Origin: Ustulina deusta
Taxonomy: Eukaryota > Ascomycota > Sordariomycetes > Xylariales > Xylariaceae
Direction of reading: 5' to 3'
DNA: 64,000 nucleotides
Assembly: GCA_023159155.1 (NCBI GenBank)
Contig: JAJNNX010000003.1
Location: 186,001-250,000 of the forward strand
The translations under genes and the position numbers were made by a program. This document shows, piece after piece, positions 49,901 through 61,787 of this stretch. The notes beneath the pieces were generated by a model that saw only the letters and a list, made by a program, of their open reading frames with translations, did not search any database and was not told the DNA's origin. How positions within the stretch are numbered: position 1 is the stretch's first letter; each line of letters opens with the position of its first letter.

Positions 49901-50300
49901 AGCGGATCACATGCATAGGAATCGTTTCATGTCCTGTCCCGTTCTATCTCAAGCCGTGGGCAAACTTCTGTGTATGACGCAAAGTGCTAACATCCAAGCG
50001 GCTACGCTTGGCCCACGATGGTTCCTCGATAGGGCTATAGAGCCGCCCTAGTTGCGAACATGTATAGATACCTTGTTTATACTCGGGCGGGAGAACTGGC
50101 GGTGTAGCCGGATTGTCGGGATATGGTGTGATTTATCCCATCTTCTCATGAGGAGTATTCGTTAGTTTCGACGCCAACATCGAAGCGAGTCGGGAGATGC
50201 CGTGGTGGAACTATCGCGATGAAAAGAGGTTGATCACTTATACCAACAGATGTATCGCCTCCGAACTGAGGATGTTGCGGCTTTTATCCCAACGTGGCTA

Positions 50301-50351
50301 TTGGAAGACTCTGCAGGACAACCGCATTAATTGTCCTGCAGAGTCTTCCAA
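50301..50351. repeat. Perfect 21-bp inverted repeat with 9-bp loop
   Basis: The arm 50301-50321 (starting TTGGAAGACTC, ending GGACAA) is exactly the reverse complement of 50331-50351. The loop CCGCATTAA lies between. Both arms contain CTGCAG. As RNA this would form a very stable 21-bp hairpin. There is no gene around it that would explain it. Confidence 0.95.
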
Positions 50352-52163
50352 CAAAGCCTGTCCCTGAGAAGTATCCCGAAGCTTTCTGGTTTGTTTTCCC
50401 GGTGTTGTTGGCCAGCACGAAGCCGCAAAGTTGGCTGCTGTGCCGAAGAACGCATCACACCTAGTGACGAGTAATTGGAAGGTGGGCATCTAGACCCTCA
50501 GTAGCGCCGAAACTCGGTTAAAGGTTTCCAGGTATGTTATCTGCATTCGGCGAGTAGACAACGGATTTTCTTTCTCGATGTGGACAGCATCCCATGGAAT
50601 GGATGAGAAGCGAGCAGGGGAAGCCCTGAAGCTGTACTGATGCGCAACACTATTGTCGAGGGGACCGGCGATCCAGGGTTTCCCTGACGATTCCGGTAGT
50701 TCGCAGTTCCCAAGTGGGTGGAGGATTTCATGCTCGACATTTCTACTGCAGTAGTCCGGATGTATGTTGGGTACACAAGAGCCAAACATATCGTATGAGC
50801 TCGCTTGCCAAGCCAGACTAGCATCGGCGATGATATGATAGTTGCGCCTGATAAATCCGATGACGACTAATTAGTAACTTACTTAGTGGTTTGAGGTTTT
50901 TTGATGTAAGGGCTAAATAACTTACAAGACCAAAATACATGAGTGAAAGCCGTTCATCATTTCTTCCGCTCCGCGTGCCTACGCTAATAGGTACCTCACA
51001 TCACGCCAGTGAACTGGATTTGTAATATCTGCACTAGATCGTATTCGGTCTGCAGGCCCCGTAACGCGATACCACGGCGCCGAAGGGTAAGGGGAGCGAA
51101 ATAGAGCAAGAGTCTGGGGAGACGAGTTTGAATTTCGTCTCCGCTATTAGCTGTCAAAAGTTTGATTACCATTATCCAAGATAAGACGACATGCTGACCA
51201 CTGCGCGGCACTTTCTCCATTCGCGTCGAAGAATGTAGAGGCGAAGTGGGTATTCTTAGTCCTAGACCCGTCGCACTTCACAAGTGTCGTGTGCATACGT
51301 AATATGGCGGTGAGAAGTGGTGTAAAGAGCGATGAGGAAAATGTTAATTGTGATTACTTCTCGACGCGGGAAATGAGTCCCAGTCGCGGCGCAAATTGCA
51401 TGAGGACAGCCATGATACCTGCGACTGTGAGGATGGCACGGCACGACCCGATGGTCGATGGTAACGAATGAGAAGGCCAGCGCTTAACTTTAAGACGCGA
51501 GTTGACGCGGGACTAGATTCCAATGTAACACACCTACAGGACTCCTGACAGGGCCTATCCCCTGAGGACTCCGACGAGCGCGAATCGCGAAATTGTCCAG
51601 AAGCCCCCCTTCGCCTCCTTCGCCAGGTCTACGGATGATGCCTATGAGACGTACGGGCGCTAGATTGGGCTCAACCTGTGGGAACTGTACAGTCATAGGT
51701 TTCTCTAATAATACTACTGGCTTGGGTAATTCGCTCCTCTACAACACAGCCAAGACAATTGAGTGTCGCGCGCATGAACGAATTGCTCGTCACAATGGGA
51801 CTCGCCATCGCAGTTCTTGGGTTTTGGATGAGGATGGAAGAAGCGTAGTTCGATTAGGTAGCCCATGTTAGGCAAAAACAAATAAATAATCAAGTAATGT
51901 GGTATCTAACACCCAAAAGCGCCATAGTCGTAATCGTGTCGTTAATATAAGCAACCAATCGCAAAAAAATGAGAGTCATGCATCAAACAGTGCTGAAAAA
52001 GAATGCCTCCTGCGCCACGCTCCCAAAAGCCATGCATGCATGTGACTTGTGCTACATCCCATTCCACCTCCTTGCATGTCGTTTCCGTCTCCGATTACAA
52101 CTCCTTCGAAGCGGATAGAACACAACGTCTGGCGCAAACCACCGTGTGAAGTGACCTCGAGTG

Positions 52164-53177
52164 TCATATGAGACTGATGATTGGTAAAAGATAGAGTGTG
52201 ATGGTCCAAAGGCACCACCATCGCCAAGTAGTGGCGTCGTCTTTGGGCGTCTTCTGGGAGAGTACCCGATATGCCGTCACGGCGCCTATTGTGGCCGGGA
52301 TGATATACCCATATGGCCTTAGGTCCCAGAACAAGAGGCAGGCAACCGACCAAAAGCAAACGAAGAAGGCGATCGAGATACGCGAGAACTGATCGCCTAT
52401 GCAAAGCGCAATGGTTTGGCGCCCCCGCGTCCGGTCTCCTGCCTGGTCCTTCAGGTCCTGTACTTGCATCGTGGTCAATATAACGGCGCTTATCATGGTT
52501 GTCCAGATCAAGCCTCCACGGCTAATGTTGATGTCTGTGTGCTCGCCACCCCCAACCGCAATCTCTAGCGAGGCGCTGTTGAACATGCCATAGGCGACTG
52601 AGATGATGAGATCGCGGACGACCTCGTCACTACCCCGGATATCATTGTACATCCAAGTAAGGATCAGGATGAGAAACCCTTGTCTCCAGACGCCTAGCAT
52701 ATAATTGAATAACAGGACCAAGGGAATCGCTATAAGCAGGACACGGCGAGCTTCAGCCGCAGTGACTTTCCCCGTGGGGATTGGTCGCCATGGCTTATTA
52801 ATTAGGTCTTCTTGGATGGACTCGGGAGATCGCTGGTTTGAGAGATCGAAGATGAGGACGCTGTACCAGTTAAAGGCCAGGGCGAGGGGAAAGCGCCAGA
52901 GTATCTCGAAGGCAGTCGGTGCCTGCTGGTACCCCTCGATAAGTACAGAAGCGGCGAACGCCCCTAGGACGCCAAACGCGGTGTTGGGCATGACGAAGGT
53001 GTCGAAATTGCTCTCTGTGAAAACCCATATGAATTTGGGCATGTAAGCAATTTTCCCGACAAGGCTCTTGGAGCCGAACTCGCTCATCTCCGTCTCCTCA
53101 AGATAAGACTGAGGAGATTTCTCGAGCAGTGGTGTCTGCGAACCTCGCTGGCCGCTGCCGGCATGTATGCCTGTCAT
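52164..53177 (-). CDS. UbiA-superfamily membrane prenyltransferase or terpene cyclase
   Basis: A single exon from ATG 53177 to TGA 52164 gives 337 residues. After a soluble ~40-residue N-terminus there are about eight hydrophobic segments. The first metal-binding region reads FDLSNQRSPESIQEDLINKPWRPIPTG (about residues 110-136). The second reads QVQDLKDQAGDRTRGRQT (about 239-255, with D241, D244 and D248). These are the two Asp-rich loops of the UbiA superfamily, which bind Mg-diphosphate. The NQR...ED...NKPWRP and TWMYNDIRGSDE variants are typical of a fungal subgroup related to membrane-bound UbiA-type terpene cyclases and aromatic prenyltransferases. The reaction cannot be decided from sequence. 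No P450, PKS or other pathway gene is adjacent, so a cluster is not visible. Confidence 0.85.
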   Translation of the reverse strand: MTGIHAGSGQRGSQTPLLEKSPQSYLEETEMSEFGSKSLVGKIAYMPKFIWVFTESNFDTFVMPNTAFGVLGAFAASVLIEGYQQAPTAFEILWRFPLALAFNWYSVLIFDLSNQRSPESIQEDLINKPWRPIPTGKVTAAEARRVLLIAIPLVLLFNYMLGVWRQGFLILILTWMYNDIRGSDEVVRDLIISVAYGMFNSASLEIAVGGGEHTDINISRGGLIWTTMISAVILTTMQVQDLKDQAGDRTRGRQTIALCIGDQFSRISIAFFVCFWSVACLLFWDLRPYGYIIPATIGAVTAYRVLSQKTPKDDATTWRWWCLWTITLYLLPIISLI

Positions 53178-56100
53178 GATAACTAGGCGAGCAAAGCCGG
53201 TGAGCTGGTGTTCAATGACGTGGAAAGATGCTTAAAGACTGGCCCGCGGACGAGCAGTGTCGTTAAGTGTTCTCGGTGGGATTAAGAATGGCCCACGTGA
53301 GAAGATGGGAGGGTTCTCACGGCTCAGAAGTGTCAGCGTCGTCTCTTTATTAGTGTGATATCAAGGGTCGAGGTTAGGGTGCCATTGACAGAGACTAGAG
53401 CGGCTTCTTCTAGTATATACACTATGCGGCCCCTTGGCGTCGAGTGGGAGGTATAGTTAGCTACTCTGTCAAAAGGCATTCTGCGCGGTCCGCTTTGTCA
53501 CTCTCTCATAATTAGTAGCAAGCGAAGAGGAGACGCAAATGTATGCAGTACAAAATAGTACCTCAGTCGAGAGCGACACAGCAATGATACGCAGAGTACA
53601 TGCGGATGTACATAGTATAGCGATCAACAACCTTGTCCACCCGACAGGGTCCATGGTTAGCGTACTCGTTTTATGAGGGTAGTAGAGTACGCAGCACGAA
53701 CACGTGTGTGGGTCGTACTATTCAACGGCTGCATCGCCATTTTGAAATTGGTGCCAATATCGAAGACGTGAGTGGTGAGCGTGGGCGGCGGCGGGTTCGG
53801 ATTCACCTGCTCAATGGGTTTTTGTGTAATTGTTTTTTTTATTTTTTTCTGCCCCCATCTTGCCCCTATCTGACCCCATTCTCTGCTCCTCTCCCGCTCT
53901 CGATCCGCGAACAGCCCTGGCTCGGACGAATAGTGCAGCGTATAATGCGCTGCACTATACCGCACATCATACCGGGTTGCCAGGAACAGTACCCAGGAAC
54001 ACCAGAAGCTTTGGGGGTTTAATCATCTCACCGCCGGGCTCCACCAATGCCAGCGACCCCTTGTTGTCCCTGGCGATTATCCTAGTGTAGTTAGTTAATC
54101 CTTGACTTGTCTTTACTTGCTCCTCGGCTAACCCGGGCAAAATGTGACCCTTCCAGTTGGGATACGGTGGAATAACAAGATAACTGAGAGACCGAAACTG
54201 GCTGTCGTCCTGTAGCGCCATGCCATTGATTGCTCACTTTTGGGACCTGATCGGAGCGTGCTGTAGGGTCATGGCTCAGCTCGAGTTATTATGAGCTAAT
54301 GGGGCTCTCTCTCTTTCTCTCTTGCGGCATTTTGGCTGACGAGCTCGATGTGGCTTGATTCTGTCTGGCTTCGGCTGTGAGTCGGCTGATTTCCTCTCCG
54401 GGATAAATCCTAGACTCCACTCCGCGGCAGCCGTGATTCTTTCTGGTTCTTGGGGAAATGGAGGGACCCTTTCTTCGCAATCTCGCCTTGCGCCAGCTAC
54501 ATTAAGGGCAAGTCTTCTCAGCTCTTCGGGCTAACCTAGGTAGCGCAGAGGAATGGCTGACCTGTGGCTCGCCTTGTGAGTAGTGGATGAGTAGTGCAGG
54601 GTGGTTATTATCTGGGCGGTCTGGGCATACACTGCACTACTCTGAACCTGGGCAAAGCGTGCCTCTACGTCTGCGTTGTCTTTTCCCTGTTCTGGCCTGC
54701 CAAAGCCTGGTTTGCTGGCCCGCTTGGGTTGCAGTAAAGTGGTGTAATTTGGATACTGCACCCCATGCGGCCACTGATACTGTACTTACTAGTAGGTCCG
54801 TTAGGTAGTATACATAACACCCGCATGAGAGAGGACCTGTCGCGGACTAACGCCAGGTCTCCTGTCAGGATCAGAGAGCCATGCCAGACGAGGCGTAAAC
54901 AAGGTGGGCCCACTAATATAATAAAACGTTGCAGAATAATGGATGTGGGGCGCCGACATGGGACGTAATGGAGAACCTTGAAGTGGAGGGTAGATACTAC
55001 ACTCGGTGCGTCGTGGACCTCGTAGTGGGTAGTGCATAGGAAAACCACACTGCGCTACTGTAGTGTAGTGTGTACCCTCCGTCTTCTCAGGAGGTTCCAT
55101 CTGGTCTTGGGGACCGGTCTCTTTTCTAGAAATCAAGTGGGGTTCGCTAGTTCAGATATGGCTAACACACTAACAGAAACGTCCATCGACATGGACACTA
55201 GAAGTAACTAGTGTAGCTTTATTCTTCCTGCAAAAAGTACCTATTGGTGGAGTGTAGTGTAGATAGTGTGTATATCTGTAGTCTAATGCATAGAGACACT
55301 GCTGAGAATGTTAGCCTCCTCTCGGAGGAGTAGCAGCAAGAGATGGCGGGGGAGGGGAGTGTAGTACTACTACTACTAAGTAGTTAGTAATAGGTTTGCC
55401 AGGGCAACAGGACTACCTTCTTGTTCGCATTTCTCTGCTACCTACCTACTTACTGATATATATACCTGGGAAGGCATAGGCATTAAATCGGCCGCATAGG
55501 GGCCAGGGTTTACTTACCAACCGTAGTACCTGCAATACCTAGTGGGCGGCTGGTTATTTGTGTAGTGCACAAACATATGTAATATGATCGCGAAGTCCAG
55601 CAACACCAGCCGAAGTCCCTTTTTCCAACATTTGAATACTTACCCACCCGGGATATTGTCTATTGTAACCTGGCATGTACGGTCGACGTAAGCTGCATCT
55701 GCACGACACCTCGGCATGACAGCACTTGGCACATCATGATCCCTTTTCCTGGGTATTCCCTCGGGTCGGCCAGAGGTTTCCAAATCAGCCAGCTGGGAAT
55801 AATTATTATTGAAACATGATACGTATACTAAGTACATAGCTACCCAGTCTTGGTGGGGTCTCTTTGACCTATCAAAACAGCCACGTTCCCCAATCGGTCT
55901 CGTCGGAGATGTCTTTTTAAAGCCAGAAGCCCCTCAACTAGCCCCTCCATTGGTCCCTCGGCAGCCCCTCACCCCCCTTTGAATACTGGTACTCTACTTC
56001 CAGCAGTTGTTTCGTTTCTCAGCCATGCGGCGCGCAGCACGCAGCACGCCAGATTTCGAACATGCACATCGTACCTACAGTAGTGGGATGGGTACACAAA

Positions 56101-59100
56101 TGGTACGATGTCTCGTTGGCTCGCGAGACCCGAATGCCGGCTGTGGCGCAGCCACCTGCTTGGATAGCCTGCCAGTCGCCAGCACCACGGACCCCCATGA
56201 CGAGCATCGCATGATGTAGGTACTACGCTCTGTACAGCATGCTGTCCCCATTGTGACGAATGGGAGCTGCAGACGGAACATGATTTGCTTCAAATTGCTT
56301 GTTTCCTCGCTAAGAGAAACCTTGACTTTGCCGGTGCTGTCCCGTGGATCGATCGATCGTGTACTAAACTGCCGGTACGCTACACGACGGGTTCGACCGC
56401 AGTAAAATAGACGGTGACCTTTGGTATATATGAGTCTCAGCCCGCATGTACACATACACCCCTATATCTTAAATAGGCAACTTGTCGCCATTGCATACCT
56501 ACATACATGCTCTCAACAGTACGTGTGGAGGCAATTGTGCTGCGTACGGTACTACCTAATGCGCGTACTTGTACACTAAGGCTAGAATGAATAAACCACC
56601 GCCAATCCACCAGGTAATCTTTTGCACTCATGCCCGTATCTAGCTTCACTTGGCGCTTTTATATAGCGGGAAGTGTGGAGTCTCTTCATGCTAACTGCCA
56701 GTCAGGTTAGCTTCCATGATCTCCGGGCTACACTAACTTCAACACCCACAACTCTAGCATTCGAGACGATTACTAGTAGTATATTTGCACTACACGACAG
56801 TAAACACACCTCGTCTCCGATTCGACAACAGCCTTGTCGAAGCCTTGTCTATATACTTGTGGCGTAGTAGGAAAGGCTTTCAAGTCATCGCAGTGTGTTG
56901 TGCTGTGGCAAGTATAACATCGATGTCATGTAGTGTAATGAAATCTGTACACTATGCGTACACAATACAAGGAAGTATACATGAGACACGGCATATCCTA
57001 GGTATATCCCTGCGACTTGGACGAGACTTGAGGATCTGCGACGCAGGTCAAACGCTGGGTACACGTGTACTTATTTAGTATACATGAGAGCGTCTCGTGT
57101 ATACTATAGGTACATACAGAAATTGTGGGACAAGTTTTGCCCGGTTTGTACCAACAAGAGTCTGAACTTTGAATTGGGTTTTCTACCTCTACTACTTACT
57201 TGCTCTATGTATACGATAGGATGGCATGACATGGTGGTATATCACAACTCCAGTGTATCATGTAGTGCATAAGGCTATATGTACGGGACACTAGTGTAAT
57301 AGATAAAGAATGGAAGACAATGTTCACATGGCCAAGATCGAATCTCCACTGCACTCCCTTGACTTTTCTGGAGCGCCAAGCTACGCTACTGCACATACCA
57401 TTTGATGGTTGCAGATGCGGGAATCTCTTCTGGGCAAGTCTCCTTCACTTGGGAGTAGGGATATGATGATGTAGGCATTGCGCGTGATCATTGGCTCCTA
57501 ATTGACCAGGCGGCCGCCAATTGCATTCGCCTCTTGCTGATGTGATACCGGTCAGATACCGGTGTTGGTGAGAAAGGAGCTACTGCGGCTTATTCTTGTC
57601 AAGCAGACAACCCGACAGAATAATTGTCCAATTACCATTCAGCCTGTCGATTATTACCTGTCACTTTTCCTTGCAGCCAGATCAGAGGAAACCTGACTGG
57701 CCTCGCTACATCATGTGCGTGATTGGGGCAATCCCATACACGACTGGAGATAGGTACACTACAGTACGTAATGTGGCACATCCCCGATCTCTTCCCGTCT
57801 GTGAACGGATGGGGAAATGACGAAAACCCGCCCGCGCTCAACCAGGCCTTCGGGATCGAGAATGACCGTGCGGGATTCAGGGACAGCGGTCCCTTTTTCA
57901 CACTATACCTCACTACTACATGAATTAACGACTTCGTGAGGGGGTCCTTGTCCAAACCCGGTATCTTTATGCGTAGCTCGTTGTCCCAGGTTACATCGCT
58001 GCGAAGACTACCCGTCGTACTATTCGGCCATGATCCATTTAGCTGCCTCAAGATTCTACACTATACTAGCACGTGTAAGTATATTCTATGCTTAGTAGTG
58101 TGGCGTGATAAGCTCTGGCTTTTCCCGAGCTCCCGAGCATCGCGGCGAACGGGCTCCGTTGGGTATTGGTTTATGATGGGACAGGGAAACGGGGGAGAGA
58201 ACAAATGGATATGGTCCTCGGTTGTCAGATACCCTTGAGGTTTACGTCAAGCTCCATCGATTTGGACACGATTTGCCGTTCATCACTTCCCCAGTTGCCG
58301 AACAGCTAAAAGCAAAGCCTGTCTTCAGCCGATATTCCGCTGTAATTCATTGGCCTACACAGTCACTTGGCGAGGCTGCGGGCCAAGTGTTTGTTTGATC
58401 TGAGGAGAGTCTTGTCCGGGCATCTAAATGCCGAAACCACGACCTGGCCAAGGTCGATCCAAGAGGCTCTTGCAGCTCACCTCCTTCACCTTCCCCACCT
58501 ACGGTATCACCTGATTCATGAGGACCACCGCTCTGTGCTTCAGCTTTCTTCGACCCCACGTGCTGACGAGTTATCATGCGATCTCGGCTTAACCAAAGAA
58601 TACGGGTTCAATAAGCCGAGCAGGGCGACTACGACTCCGAGTTCTCGTGACGCATACCAGAAATCGATAGTTGTTTTAGCAATGGCCATCGTATACTACG
58701 ATGCGTCCAAGACCTTGTTTGCAGATCTCAATTCTCGAAACTAGTGTACCGTACTCTGGAATTCTAACTTCAACGACAGGATCGACTGCACCTACTACAC
58801 TAAACAAATCACAATACAGCCTACACTAAGATTGATGCTCGTCTTCTTTATCAGAAAAGCTAGACTTGTATGCCGTACCTGTTTTGCGGGCAGAGCTATG
58901 CAGTTGCGATCCTACAATACCCGCTACCGTCCCTGATCGAGGCAGCTATGGCGTGATCAAGAAAAAAAAAAAAAAAAGAAAGTCAGTTGCTCCGAGAAAG
59001 GCCCTAGTGTTGAAAGGAAAGATACAGTAGCATTTTAGATGAGCCGGCCTGCGTATTCCGGTGCTCGGAATGAACTCGTTTTGTCCTCTTGAAGTACTCG

Positions 59101-61787
59101 GCTGCTATGCCTAGTCGGTATTTCACCGACCAGTCCAAAGGTCCCAGGAAAATCTGAGCTCGTCTCACTTCGGAAAATCGAAGTTCCTAGGGGCATGTCG
59201 TTGTCATCCGAGATGGAACCCCACGACGTCAACGACGCCAACACCGGCATCTCTGTTTGTCGCATTGCTGCTGTCGCTGCCAGCCAGGGCTATGGCAAGG
59301 TAGGGATGCAGCGCCTCGCTTATCACAGCCTTCGGGCGTAGGAGCGCGTCAAGATCTTTGTGAGTGTATATCGACCTGCGTCCACGCCTTCTTACTAGTA
59401 CTTGTAATACACCCCGGATCCAACTCACATGCCGCGGATGTGTTGAAAACCCGCCGAGTATCCATAGAAATGCAGGGCAACGGCGGAGCATCCCAGAATC
59501 GAAGGCACAAGTCGGGGTGGCCCACTTACGACTCTACTCTCTCCCCCCAGCAACTACACTGCGAGAAAGCGCTATCCCCATGAAGTCAGAATAAGCCGTC
59601 CGCATTATAACACTTTCCACCTTGCTTCGTAGGGTAATAGGCCAGGCTATTCCCATGCCCAGCGGCCATCTCCTCATCTACACCAGGTCCTCCATTCTGC
59701 GCTCCATCTCATTAAATAGAGCCAATCACCAATCACGAAGAGGATGCCTCCTGCATGTTGGCAGACGGGAGAGAGTACCCGGAAGCCGACACATTGAAGT
59801 CCCCTACCCTCATGTAGGTACACCCGGGAAAGCGATGCAGCCGATGCGGGCGGTCCGCAGTTAGATGCAGTTGGTTGATGAGTGATAATGGCGGTGGCTT
59901 GCCAATTTCCATTTTCTTGTCAAATGAGTTACAGACGACGAAGTTGCGCGCATGTGGGCAGGTAGTGTAGAAATCAAAACCTTGAAACAGATCCCTGACA
60001 TGTTTGCGGCTTTTTCGGATTTACCTACACTGCATTAGTGGACTGCCGTATCGGTCTGCATGCGTTTTGTCAATCTCGTCCGCAGACCTAGGACCCTCGC
60101 ATTGCGTTCGCGAAGATTGCTGTCAAGACCTAAAATCATATTAAATCATGCCATACGGCCTCAGGGGTCAAAGTTACTTACTACTGTCTAACTGCCAATT
60201 GCTCTGGCATGCATGTCTATTTGCTTATAGATTATGCTCGCATAACTGTCCATGTTTGCTTACATATATATGTATTAGTTCATATTTTCCTTCCCCCAAG
60301 TACTTCTTACTTTAGGCATAAGGAATTATATCTTGAAAGGGCCTCCAATTGAGGACTTCATTGGCTTCTCTTGCCTCCTTTCGCATAGAGGGACTTTTTG
60401 GTGACCTGGATATCGCCACTGGTTACTGTAAAAAGTCTGCAGTATTTGCGATGATTTTACAGTGGACCAAGCCTAATTATTTCCAATTTACTCCTGCAGG
60501 ACCACTTTGGGTCTAGAGCCGACATATGCACTTCCACTTGTCAATTGTCTATGTAGTAGACGAGTGGATTACAAAAATTGACGAGGACTTCGCTTAACCT
60601 CAGACGAGGGTGCGCATTTGCTGCATTGCGAACCAACAACAACTACAGTAAGTAAATCCCAGAATTGGAATAACGGCCAGTGTTTTGATGGCCGCTTGCT
60701 AATCACACCCGAGAGCCCCCATACTACCATCATACCTGGACAATTCCTTTTTCTATGCCTGCTTGGATGCTCTTGAGCCTCCCTCACTAACCAATATTTG
60801 GTCAGTGAAAACCCGACTGCCGCTATAAGGCTTGATGTTGTTTTAAGGTTGGTGGCACCAATGCGATCGGGCTCTAGGTTAGGAGTAGTAGTCTGCAGAG
60901 GTATTATCTGAATTTAAAAAAGGTTCTATAGTAGTAGATATGTTAAATTATTAGAATTGCTTTAATATATACAACATAATTTGTTTCTCTGCTTTATTTC
61001 TAAGTAAAAACTATTTCTATTATTTTTTATAATTCTAAATACTTTTTATAATATTTAAAACTTGTGTTAAACTAAAATCTTGAATATTAAAGTGCTTAAT
61101 ACTACTTTATTATTATGGTTGCTAGTAATACTTATGCTTAAGCTTCAGCGAACTTTGAGCAGATATAAGAAATAATAGCAATGAAGTTTTTAGAATATAT
61201 AAATAAGGCAAGAACTGAGACTATATAACTAAAAGCCAAAATGTTTTTTAGATAGCTAAAGAGAAAAGCAAAAAAAAAAGAGGGAGGCTACCATAACAGG
61301 TAGGTAGTAGGTAGTTTGTCGATAAAAACATGAAAGCTTTGCCAGCAATTTGAGTGGACATTAAGGTGTATGTAGATACCTACCTAGATATCTATCTGCT
61401 AGGGTGCCTAGATACCTAATATATGGCAACAACGTTCTTGCCAATTTCCTAGGTTAGCAGTATCCTCAGCCTTAAACATCGGCTGTTCCACTCACTTGAG
61501 CACCCTTCCAAGTTCTCTCTATTCTCATATCTAGGTACTCTCATCTTCTCTCTCGTAGTGCCTCGCTCCTCGCACTGCACCGCTCTTCTTCATTTCACCG
61601 GCCGCGCACATCAGAACATCAGGTGTAAGTGTTACAAGCTACACGCAACAACAAGTGTCAATTACCTATCATAAACAGGGTCGCTGACGACAAGGGTATG
61701 ATAGACGCTCGTCGCTGCACCAAAGCCAACACCATCTATGCTCACAATCTCTGCTGTATACAGGACACCCAAGCCTGAACTTACATC
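53178..61787. other. Gene desert, 8.6 kb
   Basis: No convincing gene in 8.6 kb. From 53.9 to 60.1 kb short GTAGTG/TAGTGTAGTG/TGCACTAC words recur far more often than expected. An A16 tract lies at 58962-58977. Frames at 58367-58744 (+) and 59204-59491 (-) look somewhat protein-like but are not supported. The last 900 bp becomes strongly AT-rich. Confidence 0.45.
60900..61290. other. Strongly AT-rich block
   Basis: This block is visibly A+T-dominated, with long TA- and T-rich words, unlike the GC-balanced DNA on both sides. It looks like DNA altered by RIP (C-to-T mutation of repeats) but I cannot identify the original element. It lies immediately upstream of the Ulp1-like gene's promoter. 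Confidence 0.5.

Larger units (their letters stand above)
46720..52163. other. Gene-poor region, 5.4 kb
   Basis: Nothing here looks like an intact gene. It holds the second copy of the dispersed repeat (46848-46955) and the perfect inverted repeat at 50301-50351. Short frames at 50298-50824 and 50996-51220 on the minus strand show no recognisable pattern. Much of 47-50 kb looks like degraded repeat DNA. Confidence 0.45.

Noticed and set aside
50298..50824. Overlapping minus-strand frames near the inverted repeat
   Set aside because: Considered as a HET or transposase remnant, but no diagnostic motif was found.
58367..58744. 125-codon plus-strand frame
   Set aside because: No domain, no supporting context, and overlapping frames of similar quality on the other strand.
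59204..59491. Coding-like minus-strand frame (KDLDALLRPKAVISEALHPYLAIALAG)
   Set aside because: Looks somewhat protein-like, but no consistent start, splice junctions or family could be established.
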